From contig NZ_AQXM01000054.1 of assembly GCF_000376245.1 (NCBI RefSeq), positions 20,836 through 84,835 of the forward strand: 64,000 nucleotides of DNA, given 5' to 3'. Source of the stretch: Acaricomes phytoseiuli DSM 14247. GTDB lineage: Bacteria > Actinomycetota > Actinomycetes > Actinomycetales > Micrococcaceae. The notes under the pieces were generated by a model that was not told the DNA's origin, made no database searches, and worked only from the letters and a program-made list of their open reading frames with translations. This document shows, one piece after another, positions 9,657 to 17,873 of the stretch (its first letter is position 1; the number at the start of each line of letters is the position of its first letter). The translations under genes were made by a program, and so were the position numbers.

Positions 9657-10700
9657 ATGAGCACACCGATATCGCCTTCGACGGGCCGTATGAGTAAAAA
9701 TTCAGCCCCCCGTGATGCTTCCGGGCCGCTGGCCATCGGCGTCGATATCGGCGGCACCAAAGTTGCCGCCGGAGTAGTCGACTGTCAGGGCCGGATTCTA
9801 GCTTCGGCACGTCGCCCGACGGAAGGCCACAACCCCCGGGGCGTGGAACGGACCATCCTCGAACTCGTCACCGAGCTGAGCGCGGACCATCGGGTAGCGC
9901 CCGGCACCGGAGCCGCCAGAATCGCATCGGTGGGGGTCGGGGCAGCGGGTTGGATAGATTTGGCGGGCGGTACGGTGCTTTTCAGCCCTCATCTGGCTTG
10001 GCGCAACGAACCGCTGCGCGCCAATCTCGAGCAATTGCTGGAGCGACCGGTCGCGCTCAGCAATGACGCCGATGCTGCAGCCTGGGCGGAGTGGAAGTTC
10101 GGTGCTGGCCGGGGAGAGAGCCGCATGGTCTGCATCACCCTGGGCACCGGGATCGGCGGAGCCGTGGTGATGGACGGTCAGGTGGAACGAGGCCGTTTCG
10201 GCGTGGCCGGGGAGTTCGGTCATCAGATCATCATGCCGGGTGGGAATCGCTGTGAATGCGGGAATCGAGGCTGTTGGGAGCAGTACGCCTCGGGCAACGC
10301 CCTGGGGCGGGAGGCCCGGGAACTGGCCCAGGCCAACTCCCCGGTGGCCCAGGAACTGCTCCGGGCGGTCGACGGCGTCCCTGCGGAGATCACCGGTGCG
10401 GTAGTCACGGAGCTGGCCAGAGGCGGTGACCCGACATCGATCGAGCTGATGAAGGACATCGGCTCTTGGCTGGGCTTGGGTTTAGCGAACCTCGCCGCGG
10501 CGCTGGATCCGGGCCGGTTTGTGATCGGCGGCGGTCTGAGCGAGGCCGGCGAACTGCTCCTGGCCCCGACCCGGCGCGCCTTCCGCAGGCACCTCACGGG
10601 GCGCGGCTTCAGGCCCGAAGCCGAGATCACTATCGCGGAACTGGGCCCAGATGCCGGGCTGATCGGGGCGGCGGATCTCTCCCGCCAGCCTGCGTCCTGA
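9657..10700 (+). CDS. ROK-family glucokinase
   Basis: 347 residues. It phosphorylates glucose to glucose-6-phosphate with ATP. The phosphate-binding VDIGGTK is at 29-35, and the ROK zinc-site motif CECGNRGCWEQYASG starts at Cys199, preceded by a His in the EFGHQI segment. ATG 9657 fits the leaderless -10 TAGAAT; ATG 9690 is a shorter alternative. A second ROK sugar kinase, of polyphosphate type, is at 52543-53334, so the cell can likely use both ATP and polyphosphate. Confidence 0.88.
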   Translation: MSTPISPSTGRMSKNSAPRDASGPLAIGVDIGGTKVAAGVVDCQGRILASARRPTEGHNPRGVERTILELVTELSADHRVAPGTGAARIASVGVGAAGWIDLAGGTVLFSPHLAWRNEPLRANLEQLLERPVALSNDADAAAWAEWKFGAGRGESRMVCITLGTGIGGAVVMDGQVERGRFGVAGEFGHQIIMPGGNRCECGNRGCWEQYASGNALGREARELAQANSPVAQELLRAVDGVPAEITGAVVTELARGGDPTSIELMKDIGSWLGLGLANLAAALDPGRFVIGGGLSEAGELLLAPTRRAFRRHLTGRGFRPEAEITIAELGPDAGLIGAADLSRQPAS

Positions 10701-10754
10701 TCCGGATACTCCGGAACTGCTTCGGCACTCTAGAGCCGATCCTTGAGGGTAAGT

Positions 10755-11333
10755 TCAGACCTCGGCTCCATCGCCGTCACTACGCTTGCGATTGGCCGGT
10801 AACCGGTAGATCAGGTAACCGACGCCTGCCAGGAAAGCCAGGATCAGAGCGGTGATGACCACTGCGGGAACAGTTCTCCAGAACAGCGCGCAGAACAGCA
10901 AAGCGATCGGCGCGCCCGCCGCGCCGGTCCACACCAGAACTAGGGCCGGCTGAACCGCGCTTAACGGCGTGGGCATCGGCGGCTCGAACTCTTCATCATC
11001 GGCGTCCTCTGCCAGGCTGTAATCCCTGGGGCCATGCGCGTGCTTCCCCATTCCGGGGTCTGTGAAGCCGGCATCCGTGCTGTGTTCCGGGAAGTTGTTG
11101 ACCGGGGGGCGGTGAACCCCTAATGGGTCGAAATCATTGAAGCGCCGTGATTCCTCAGCCGGCTCATCCGGCCTTCGGTCGGAGTCCTCTGCGCTCGTTT
11201 CAGGGATCGCGAACATCGCGCTATCCGGATCCGAGCGCAGTCGGCCCACGAGATCTTGCCAGGCCTGCTCCTCAGCGCCTCCCGTGCCCTCCGAGGGCTC
11301 TGAACGTTCCCGGTCATCGGGGCGGTCAGCCAT
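10755..11333 (-). CDS. Hypothetical membrane protein with acidic cytoplasmic region
   Basis: 192 residues from ATG 11333, whose ATGGCTGA overlaps the stop of the esterase gene, indicating translational coupling. Residues 1-125 are hydrophilic and acidic with no recognised domain. Two adjacent transmembrane helices follow (PALVLVWTGAAGAPIALLFCALFW and VVITALILAFLAGVGYLIY), then a basic tail. The function is unknown. An in-frame ATG at 11429 would lie inside the esterase gene and is rejected. Confidence 0.7.
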   Translation of the reverse strand: MADRPDDRERSEPSEGTGGAEEQAWQDLVGRLRSDPDSAMFAIPETSAEDSDRRPDEPAEESRRFNDFDPLGVHRPPVNNFPEHSTDAGFTDPGMGKHAHGPRDYSLAEDADDEEFEPPMPTPLSAVQPALVLVWTGAAGAPIALLFCALFWRTVPAVVITALILAFLAGVGYLIYRLPANRKRSDGDGAEV

Positions 11334-12126
11334 GCTTCTCCTCCGCGCTCTCCAAATCGAGCAGTGCTCGGATGGTTTCTGTGATTTCCTGGAAGAACAA
11401 TTTCGTGCGGGAGAAAATTTCGCCCGCATCGTGATCCAGCGTAGCCACGTGGTAACTGTTGCGCAGCACGATGGTGCGCACCTCTCTGCTGCTGACCCGG
11501 CCCTGGATGATCCTGCTGGATCGGGGGCTGACCACGTGGTCCACTTCGGAACGGAACAGGGTCAGAGGGGCATGCACCTTGTACAACTTCGGACGGGTGT
11601 CCTTCAGCAGCAGACACAGCTGACGCACGGCCGCCACGGGAGTGCGCGAATACGCATACTCAGTCATCCCGGGCCGCAGGATGTCATCGCCGATCGAGGG
11701 GACGCTCGGCGCGATATGCCGGAGCAGCCCGGCGAGCCCGGCCAGCGGAGAATCCACTGCCATCACCGGATTCACTAGTGCCAGCCCGGCCACAGGGTGA
11801 TGTTCGGCTAAGCGGAGCGCGAGGGCCCCGCCCATGGACAGCCCCGCGACGAAGACGGCATCGCAATGACTCGCCAGATCCAAGTAAGCCGCTTCGATAT
11901 CGGTGTACCAGCGCTGCCAGGATACGTCGATGAGATCCTGCCACTGGGTGCCGTGGCCGGTGAGCAGTGGCATCGATACCGTGAAGCCGGCTTCGGCGAG
12001 ATCCTCGGCCCAGGGCCGGATGCTTTCTGGCGAACCGGTGAAGCCATGGGATAGTACAACCCCGTAGCGTGCCAGCCCGCCGTGCCCTCGGCGGTGCAAA
12101 GGGGCGTGCAGTGCTTGATGGGCCAT
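11326..12126 (-). CDS. Alpha/beta hydrolase (carboxylesterase/monoacylglycerol lipase type)
   Basis: 266 residues. The oxyanion segment HGFTGSPES is at 27-35, the nucleophile elbow GLSMGG has Ser97, and the likely acid and base are Asp196 (SEVDHVVS) and His226 (NSYHVATLDHD). This matches Est30-like carboxylesterases acting on short- to medium-chain esters or monoglycerides. GGAG lies seven bases before ATG 12126. It is coupled to the downstream membrane-protein gene and divergent from a PlsC acyltransferase, which suggests lipid turnover. Confidence 0.85.
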   Translation of the reverse strand: MAHQALHAPLHRRGHGGLARYGVVLSHGFTGSPESIRPWAEDLAEAGFTVSMPLLTGHGTQWQDLIDVSWQRWYTDIEAAYLDLASHCDAVFVAGLSMGGALALRLAEHHPVAGLALVNPVMAVDSPLAGLAGLLRHIAPSVPSIGDDILRPGMTEYAYSRTPVAAVRQLCLLLKDTRPKLYKVHAPLTLFRSEVDHVVSPRSSRIIQGRVSSREVRTIVLRNSYHVATLDHDAGEIFSRTKLFFQEITETIRALLDLESAEEKHG

Positions 12127-12366
12127 ACGGTATCTCCATGATGCGGGGCCGGTGCTGAACTGACCTGAACTGTGATTCGCTCAAGATCCTGCTCAGAATA
12201 GTCTATCCAGCCATCGAGTTCTCCAGCTCGAGGAGCTCCAGCTGAGTGTTCAGTTCGGCGGGTGCATTATGCTTTTTGTGCAGGCCGGGCTCCGACGCTC
12301 CGGAAGAGTCGCGGCCGGTGCTTACGCAGCAGAAACGGCAGCGATATCGGGGGAGAGGCAGGCCAC

Positions 12367-13095
12367 GTGTTCTACTGGGTGATGAAGCGTATTGTCCTCG
12401 GCCCTTTGCTCAGACTGCTGTTCCGACCGTGGACCAAAGGCCTGGATCATGTGCCCGCCCATGGCGCTGCGATTCTGGCGAGCAACCACCTCTCTTTCTC
12501 TGATTCAATCTTCATGACGCTGATGGTTCCTCGGCCGGTGGTCTTCCTTGCCAAATCGGACTACTTCACCGGCCGTGGCATCAAAGGCCGGCTTACCGCG
12601 CTCTTTTTCCGGATGACCAATCAGCTGCCGATGGACCGCTCCGGAGGTGCGGCCTCGGCGCAGTCTCTCGACACCGGAACCGATGTGCTCGTCCACGGCG
12701 GACTGCTGGGCATCTATCCGGAGGGGACCCGCAGCCCGGATGGAAAGCTCTACCGGGGGAAGCTGGGAGTGGCGAAGCTGGCACTGAGCGCAGAGGTGCC
12801 GGTGATCCCGGTGGCGATGATCGGCACCGATAAGGTTCAGCCGATCGGCCGGCGGATTCCTAATATCCGTAGAGTCGGCGTGATCTTCGGCGAGCCTCTG
12901 GACTTCAGCCGTTACCACGGCATGAGCGAGGATCCCTTCGTCCAGCGCGCGGTCACCGATGAGATCATGTACGAGCTTATGCGGCTTTCCGGCCAGGACT
13001 ATGTCGACGTCTATGCCGCTGCGATGAAGGCTGCTGCGGCCGCGCCTGAGCAGCTTGCGGATTCCGCAGAGGCTCCGCGCTCCGGTGCTGTGTGA
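12367..13095 (+). CDS. 1-acyl-sn-glycerol-3-phosphate acyltransferase (PlsC family)
   Basis: 242 residues. It transfers an acyl chain to lysophosphatidate in phospholipid synthesis. GTG 12367 follows a GGGGAGAGG site; an in-frame ATG at 12262 would add 35 unconserved residues. The HX4D catalytic motif is H41-D46 (NHLSFSDS) and the substrate motif EGTR is at 119-122. The hydrophobic N-terminus suggests membrane attachment. It is followed by the DAHP synthase gene after 66 bp. Confidence 0.88.
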   Translation: MFYWVMKRIVLGPLLRLLFRPWTKGLDHVPAHGAAILASNHLSFSDSIFMTLMVPRPVVFLAKSDYFTGRGIKGRLTALFFRMTNQLPMDRSGGAASAQSLDTGTDVLVHGGLLGIYPEGTRSPDGKLYRGKLGVAKLALSAEVPVIPVAMIGTDKVQPIGRRIPNIRRVGVIFGEPLDFSRYHGMSEDPFVQRAVTDEIMYELMRLSGQDYVDVYAAAMKAAAAAPEQLADSAEAPRSGAV

Positions 13096-13149
13096 CGAAA
13101 TTCGCGGGCCCGGTACAGCCGGTCGGTAACCCCTTGCGCCTTCACGGAC

Positions 13150-13155
13150 TAGGCT
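13150..13155 (+). promoter_or_regulatory. -10 element of a leaderless DAHP synthase transcript
   Basis: TAGGCT ends six bases before GTG 13162. No ribosome-binding site is seen between them. Confidence 0.5.
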
Positions 13156-13161
13156 TAGGGT

Positions 13162-14532
13162 GTGCGCGAACTTCAAGATTCTTCTCTCAGCTCCCTGGAT
13201 GCGATGCCGGACCTCGATGCCTGGCGCAAACTCACGGCCCTGCAGCAGCCCACCTGGGCTGATCCGGAGGCGTATCAAGACGCGCTCCACGAGCTATCAT
13301 CGCTTCCGCCACTGGTTTTCGCCGGTGAGGTCGATGTCCTGCGGGAGCGACTTGCTGCTGCGGCATCAGGGGAAGCTTTTCTGCTCCAGGGCGGGGACTG
13401 CGCGGAGACCTTCGACGGCGCAACCGCAGACAAGATCAGCTCCCGGGTCAAGACCATCCTGCAGATGGCGGTGGTGCTGACCTACGGCGCCTCCCTGCCG
13501 GTCGTAAAAATGGGTCGGATGGCCGGGCAGTTCACTAAGCCGCGCTCTTCGGATATGGAGACCCGTGACGGCGTGACCCTGCCCGCTTACCGAGGAGATA
13601 TGGTCAACGGCTACGAGTTCACCTCAGAATCCCGCCGACACGATGCTTCCCGGATGGTCCGGGGGTACCACACTTCGGCCTCGACGCTGAACCTGATCCG
13701 GGCCTTTACCCAGGGTGGATTCGCGGATCTGCGTCTCGTACATCACTGGAATAAAGGATTCACACAGAATCCTGCACACGCCCGCTACGAGTCCTTGGCC
13801 GCGCAGATCGACCGCGCCATCCGGTTCATGGAGGCGTGCGGCTCGGACTTCGAAGCGCTCAAGCGCACCGAGTTTTTCGCGAGCCATGAGGCGCTGTTGC
13901 TGGACTATGAGCGGGTGCTGACTCGCATCGACTCCCGCACCGGATTGCCCTATGCTACGAGCGGTCACTTCCTCTGGATCGGTGAACGGACGCGGCAGCT
14001 CGATGGTGCCCATGTGGACTTCCTGTCCAAAGTGCGCAATCCGATCGGAGTCAAGCTCGGCCCGCAGACCAGCATCGATGATGCGCTGCGGCTCATTGAC
14101 GTCCTGGACCCGCAACGCGAACCCGGGCGGCTGACTTTCATCACCCGGATGGGTGCCCAGAACATCCGGCAGAAACTGCCGGCCCTGGTCAAGAAAGTCA
14201 CCGAGTCCGGGGCCAAGGTGCTCTGGGTGACCGACCCGATGCACGGCAACACGGTGACTTCGCCGAACGGGTACAAGACCCGCCGCTTCGACGATGTCAT
14301 GGAGGAAGTGCGCGGTTTCTTCGAAGTGCACCGGGAACTCGGCACATTCCCCGGCGGCCTGCATGTGGAAATGACCGGTGACGATGTCGCAGAATGCCTG
14401 GGCGGAGCCGATCCGGTGGACCAGGAAGCCTTCCTGAGTCGCTACGAGTCCGTCTGTGATCCCAGGCTCAACCATATGCAGTCGCTGGAGATGGCCTTCC
14501 TGGTCTCGGGCGCACTGGCCCAGCAGGCCTAA
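13162..14532 (+). CDS. aroG: Class II 3-deoxy-7-phosphoheptulonate (DAHP) synthase
   Basis: 456 residues. It makes DAHP from phosphoenolpyruvate and erythrose-4-phosphate, the first step of the shikimate pathway. Class II (plant/mycobacterial type) motifs are QGGDCAE at 76-82 (metal-binding Cys80), GRMAGQFTKPRSS, WVTDPMHGNT and HVEMTGDDVAECLGG. GTG 13162 fits a leaderless start; the conserved N-terminus DLDAWRKLTALQQPTW begins near residue 18. It neighbours the PASTA kinase as in mycobacteria. Confidence 0.93.
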   Translation: MRELQDSSLSSLDAMPDLDAWRKLTALQQPTWADPEAYQDALHELSSLPPLVFAGEVDVLRERLAAAASGEAFLLQGGDCAETFDGATADKISSRVKTILQMAVVLTYGASLPVVKMGRMAGQFTKPRSSDMETRDGVTLPAYRGDMVNGYEFTSESRRHDASRMVRGYHTSASTLNLIRAFTQGGFADLRLVHHWNKGFTQNPAHARYESLAAQIDRAIRFMEACGSDFEALKRTEFFASHEALLLDYERVLTRIDSRTGLPYATSGHFLWIGERTRQLDGAHVDFLSKVRNPIGVKLGPQTSIDDALRLIDVLDPQREPGRLTFITRMGAQNIRQKLPALVKKVTESGAKVLWVTDPMHGNTVTSPNGYKTRRFDDVMEEVRGFFEVHRELGTFPGGLHVEMTGDDVAECLGGADPVDQEAFLSRYESVCDPRLNHMQSLEMAFLVSGALAQQA

Positions 14533-14537
14533 CGGCG

Positions 14538-15131
14538 GTGGAGCCGGTACCCCAGCTCGTGGTCGCCGACGCTGCGGCGTGACGCACCTGGCTGGAGCGC
14601 AATGAGTCAGCGTCCGCAGGGGTGTGGCTGATCCTGGCGAAGAAGGGCACTTCGGATCCGACCTCGCTGAACTATCAGCAGGCGCTCGAAGAGGCTCTGT
14701 GCAGCGGCTGGATCGATGGCCGCCGTCAGGCCGTCGACCGTGCGGTCTTCCAGCAGCATTTCACCCCGCGCCGAGCCGCCTCGGTATGGTCTCTGCGCAA
14801 TACCGGTATCGTCACCTCGCTGATCAAGGCCGGGAGGATGCGCGCCCGTGGGCAGGAGGAGATCGACCGGGCTCAAGCCGATGGCCGCTGGGGGCAGGCG
14901 TATGCGGGCCAGGCTGCAGCGGAGGTGCCCGAGGATCTCGCTATGGCATTGCGCGCTTCACCCGGTCTCGCCGAGCGTTTTGAAGGACTGAGCCGGAGTG
15001 ATCGCTATGCCGTGATTCACCGGGTGGTCACGGCGCGCACCGAGGCCACCCGGCAGAACCGGATCAGGCGATGCCTTGAGAATCTTGAGGGGCCAGCCGG
15101 GAGCTCCGCAGTGGGCAAAACCGCGCCCTGA
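14538..15131 (+). pseudogene. YdeI/OmdA-family gene with a premature stop
   Basis: From GTG 14538 the frame reads 14 residues ending DAAA, then TGA at 14580-14582, then RTWLERNESASAGVWLILAKKGT and on to 15131. Family members normally have a Trp in the DAAAW-x-x-WL segment, so a TGG-to-TGA change explains the stop. The remaining part matches YdeI/OmpD-associated proteins (ALCSGWIDG, FTPRRAASVWS, AGRM, and C-terminal helices). A 169-residue version could start at GTG 14622, but it has no ribosome site and lacks the conserved N-terminus. Probably inactive or a sequencing error. Confidence 0.65.
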
Positions 15132-15154
15132 CCGGCTTCAGACCACGGTCAGGG
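15126..15154. terminator. Hairpin spanning both stop codons of convergent genes
   Basis: CCCTGACCG (15126-15134) and CGGTCAGGG (15146-15154) form a 9-bp perfect stem with an 11-base loop. It covers the stops of the YdeI-family gene (15131) and of the PASTA kinase (15138). No T run follows. Confidence 0.55.
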
Positions 15155-17267
15155 TGATCACGCTGCCCTCCGGCACAGAGGTGTTCACCGGATCCTGGGC
15201 GCGCACGGTGCCAAAGAAGCCTCCCAGGACCTCATCGATCTTGACCTCCAGATTGAGCCGTTTCAACTCCTCTGCGGCTTGCTGAGCCTGCTTGCCGATG
15301 AAGCTAGGGACTTGCACCATCCGCGGCCCCTTAGAGATCACCAGTGTGACTTCCGTGCCCTTCCTGACTTGGGCGTCGGCAGGATTCTGCGAGACCACAG
15401 AACCGGCCGGCACTTTCGCATCGTTGACCTGCTCCGGTGCGACTACTGGCGTCAAGTCCACCGCTTGCAATGCCGTGATGGCTGCATCCTGGGTCTTGCC
15501 GACGACACCGGGCACAGGAATCGGCCGCGGTCCCTGGGAGGCCACGAGGTCGACTTTGCTTCCCGCGCGCCGTTGCTCCCCAGCGGAAGGGTTCTGGCTG
15601 ATGACCTGCCCGACGGGAATGTTCTCGTCATACTGCTCGGTGACCTGACCCAAGGCCAAGTCACCGTTCTCGAGAGCGGCCTGAGCGGCTTGCAGATCTT
15701 GGCCCACTGCTTGCGGCACCGCGTACAGCATGGGGCCCTTGGAGACCGTGAGCACCACTCCCATGAACTTTCGCTGCTCGGAATTCGCCGGCGGTTCAGT
15801 GCCGATCACCCGGTCTGCCAAGATCGTCTCGTCATTGACCTGGCGGGTAGTGGTCCGGAATCCCAATTGCTCGAGGGTGCTGCTGGCTTCAGTAGCGGTG
15901 CTATTGCGCAGATCTGGAACCGTGGCCAGAGCTCCTGGGCCGGAGCCGAAGAACCAGCCCGCCCCGGCCCCGAGCAAGGCCAGCAGGAGCACGAGCACCA
16001 AGATCAGTAGGCCACGCCGCCGAGGGTTGCCCCGGCGCAACGCCGTAGCGGGCGTGGCAGCATTCCTGGCAGCCTGTTTCGCCGCCTGCTTGCGGGCCGC
16101 CTTCGCCTGGCGAGGGCTCATCGTCGTTTCTTCAGCGGCTTCCGCATACTCCGTGGCACCCTCGCCGGCAACGCCCGCAGCGGGATAGCCTGGATAGCGC
16201 TGTAAGGCGATGGTCTGGGGCAGTTGCTGGCCGTCCGCCACCGCAGAGAACCCCTGTGCGTCGATCGCCTCGGTCGGATGCTCTGCCGCGGTCAGAGCCG
16301 TGGTGACCGCGGTGTCGCCGCGAGTGCCGAGAAACTCTGTCTCCTGGCCCGGCCCCTGACCGTCCTGAGAGTTCGTGGACTCCTGCTCCGAGCCGCCGGT
16401 ATCGAGCTCTTCGTCACTGAGCGTGCTACGGATATGCCGCAGTTCACCCAGTAGCGCGGTGCCATCATTCGGCCGGTCTTCGGGGTCTTGCTCCGTGCAC
16501 CAGCGCACCAGATCATCGAGGTCTTCACTGAGTTCGGGGATCTCCTCGGAAGGTGCCGGTACGGTCGCGTTGACGTGCTGGTAAGCCACCTGAATCGGCA
16601 CTTCGCCCTGAAAGGGCTGCCGGCCGGTGAGCATCTCGTAGAGCATGATGCCCACCGCGTAGATATCGCTGCGGGCATCGGAGAGCCGCCCCATGACGAG
16701 TTCCGGGGAAAGGTAGGCCACGGTGCCGATGAGAGTCCCGGTATTCGTCGAGGTGGTGACCGCGCGGGCCAAGCCGAAATCACCCAGTTTGATGCGCCCG
16801 TCATCAGCTATGAGGACGTTCTCGGGTTTGATATCACGGTGCACGAGACCGGAGGAATGGGCTGCGGCGAGGCCTTCGACCACGGCCTCGAGGTAGGCCA
16901 GGGCCAATCGCGGGGTCAGTGGCCCCTGCTCCCGGAGCACATCGCGCAGGGTGTGCCCCGGCAGGTACTCCATGACCAAGTAGGCCAAACGCTGCCCGTC
17001 CCGCTCTTCTTCGCCTTGATCGAGTACGCCGACCACCCTGGGGTGCGAAAGCCTGGCCGCGGCCTTCGCCTCACGGCCCAGGCGGTCGAGGAAAGTGTTA
17101 TCCGAGCTCAGGTGCGGATGTAGGATCTTGATCGCCACCTCGCGATCAAGGCGCAGGTCAAGGGCGCGGTAGACCGTGGCCATACCGCCCCGGGCTACCT
17201 TGCCCAGCACCCTGTATCTCTGGTCGATCAGCAGACCGTCCAGAGGCTCCTGAACCTTACTATGCAC
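15138..17267 (-). CDS. Ser/Thr protein kinase with four PASTA domains (PknL/PknB-like)
   Basis: 709 residues. The kinase domain is residues 18-285, with ARGGMA in the glycine loop, Lys47, HRD at 143-145 and DFG at 163-165. A linker to about 410 and a basic stretch lead to one transmembrane helix (419-440). Four extracellular PASTA repeats follow from about 448 to the end, each ending in a VSKGP- or VVASQGP-type motif. PASTA domains bind peptidoglycan or lipid II, so the kinase likely senses wall synthesis. GTG 17267 fits a leaderless start. The divergent neighbour is an Rv2175c-type protein, the known PknL substrate in M. tuberculosis; mycobacterial PknL itself lacks this PASTA array. Confidence 0.92.
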   Translation of the reverse strand: MHSKVQEPLDGLLIDQRYRVLGKVARGGMATVYRALDLRLDREVAIKILHPHLSSDNTFLDRLGREAKAAARLSHPRVVGVLDQGEEERDGQRLAYLVMEYLPGHTLRDVLREQGPLTPRLALAYLEAVVEGLAAAHSSGLVHRDIKPENVLIADDGRIKLGDFGLARAVTTSTNTGTLIGTVAYLSPELVMGRLSDARSDIYAVGIMLYEMLTGRQPFQGEVPIQVAYQHVNATVPAPSEEIPELSEDLDDLVRWCTEQDPEDRPNDGTALLGELRHIRSTLSDEELDTGGSEQESTNSQDGQGPGQETEFLGTRGDTAVTTALTAAEHPTEAIDAQGFSAVADGQQLPQTIALQRYPGYPAAGVAGEGATEYAEAAEETTMSPRQAKAARKQAAKQAARNAATPATALRRGNPRRRGLLILVLVLLLALLGAGAGWFFGSGPGALATVPDLRNSTATEASSTLEQLGFRTTTRQVNDETILADRVIGTEPPANSEQRKFMGVVLTVSKGPMLYAVPQAVGQDLQAAQAALENGDLALGQVTEQYDENIPVGQVISQNPSAGEQRRAGSKVDLVASQGPRPIPVPGVVGKTQDAAITALQAVDLTPVVAPEQVNDAKVPAGSVVSQNPADAQVRKGTEVTLVISKGPRMVQVPSFIGKQAQQAAEELKRLNLEVKIDEVLGGFFGTVRAQDPVNTSVPEGSVITLTVV

Positions 17268-17273
17268 TCTCCG

Positions 17274-17279
17274 ATCCTA
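17274..17279 (-). promoter_or_regulatory. -10 element of a leaderless kinase transcript
   Basis: On the minus strand TAGGAT ends six bases before GTG 17267, and no ribosome-binding site is seen. Confidence 0.55.
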
Positions 17280-17398
17280 ACGGGAGGAGGCTTTTCAACT
17301 GATTCCAACACGGGCACCCGGGCACGGACGTTAGCCCCGAGGCCTTCCTGCCCGGTGCTCTGATGACACCGGGCAGGATTATATGGCACGCTGAGGGC

Positions 17399-17824
17399 GT
17401 GAATAATCCAGTAAGCCCCGATTCCGCTTCGCAGCCCACTCAGCAGGCCTCTGATCCCCAGCAGCAGCGCCTGGCTGAGCTGGAAAGCCTCGTCGGGAAC
17501 TGGTTGCCGCTTCCTGATGTGGCCGAGCTGCTGGGCATTCCAGTCACTAAAGTGCACACCTTGATTTCGGAAGGGTCCCTGGTGGCAGTGCGGATCGGAC
17601 AGCCTAAGATCCGAGTCATCCCAGCAGAGTTCCTGCTCGAGGGAGAAGTGCTGGAAAGCCTCCGGGGCACGCTTTCGGTTCTGACGGATGCAGGCTTCGA
17701 TGAGATTTCAGCCCTGCTCTGGTTGTTCAGCGAGGACCCTTCACTGCCGGGGCGGCCCATCGACGCGCTTCGCCAGGGCCGCAAGACAGAGATCCGGCGA
17801 AGGGCTCAGGCCCTCGCCTGGTAG
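17399..17824 (+). CDS. Rv2175c-family DNA-binding protein
   Basis: 141 residues from GTG 17399; ATG 17363 is a possible longer start and the choice is uncertain. The winged helix-turn-helix covers LPDVAELLGIPVTKVHTLISEG and RIGQPKIRVIPAEFL, and the conserved C-terminal domain has DEISALLWLFSEDPSLPGRPIDALRQG. In M. tuberculosis Rv2175c binds DNA and is phosphorylated on a Thr by PknL, which lowers DNA binding. Divergent placement beside the kinase here supports the same pairing. The DNA target is unknown. Confidence 0.8.
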   Translation: MNNPVSPDSASQPTQQASDPQQQRLAELESLVGNWLPLPDVAELLGIPVTKVHTLISEGSLVAVRIGQPKIRVIPAEFLLEGEVLESLRGTLSVLTDAGFDEISALLWLFSEDPSLPGRPIDALRQGRKTEIRRRAQALAW

Positions 17825-17873
17825 GCAGCGTCGACGAACCTGCAACCAGGGCAGCTTGTCTAGCACGTGCTGT

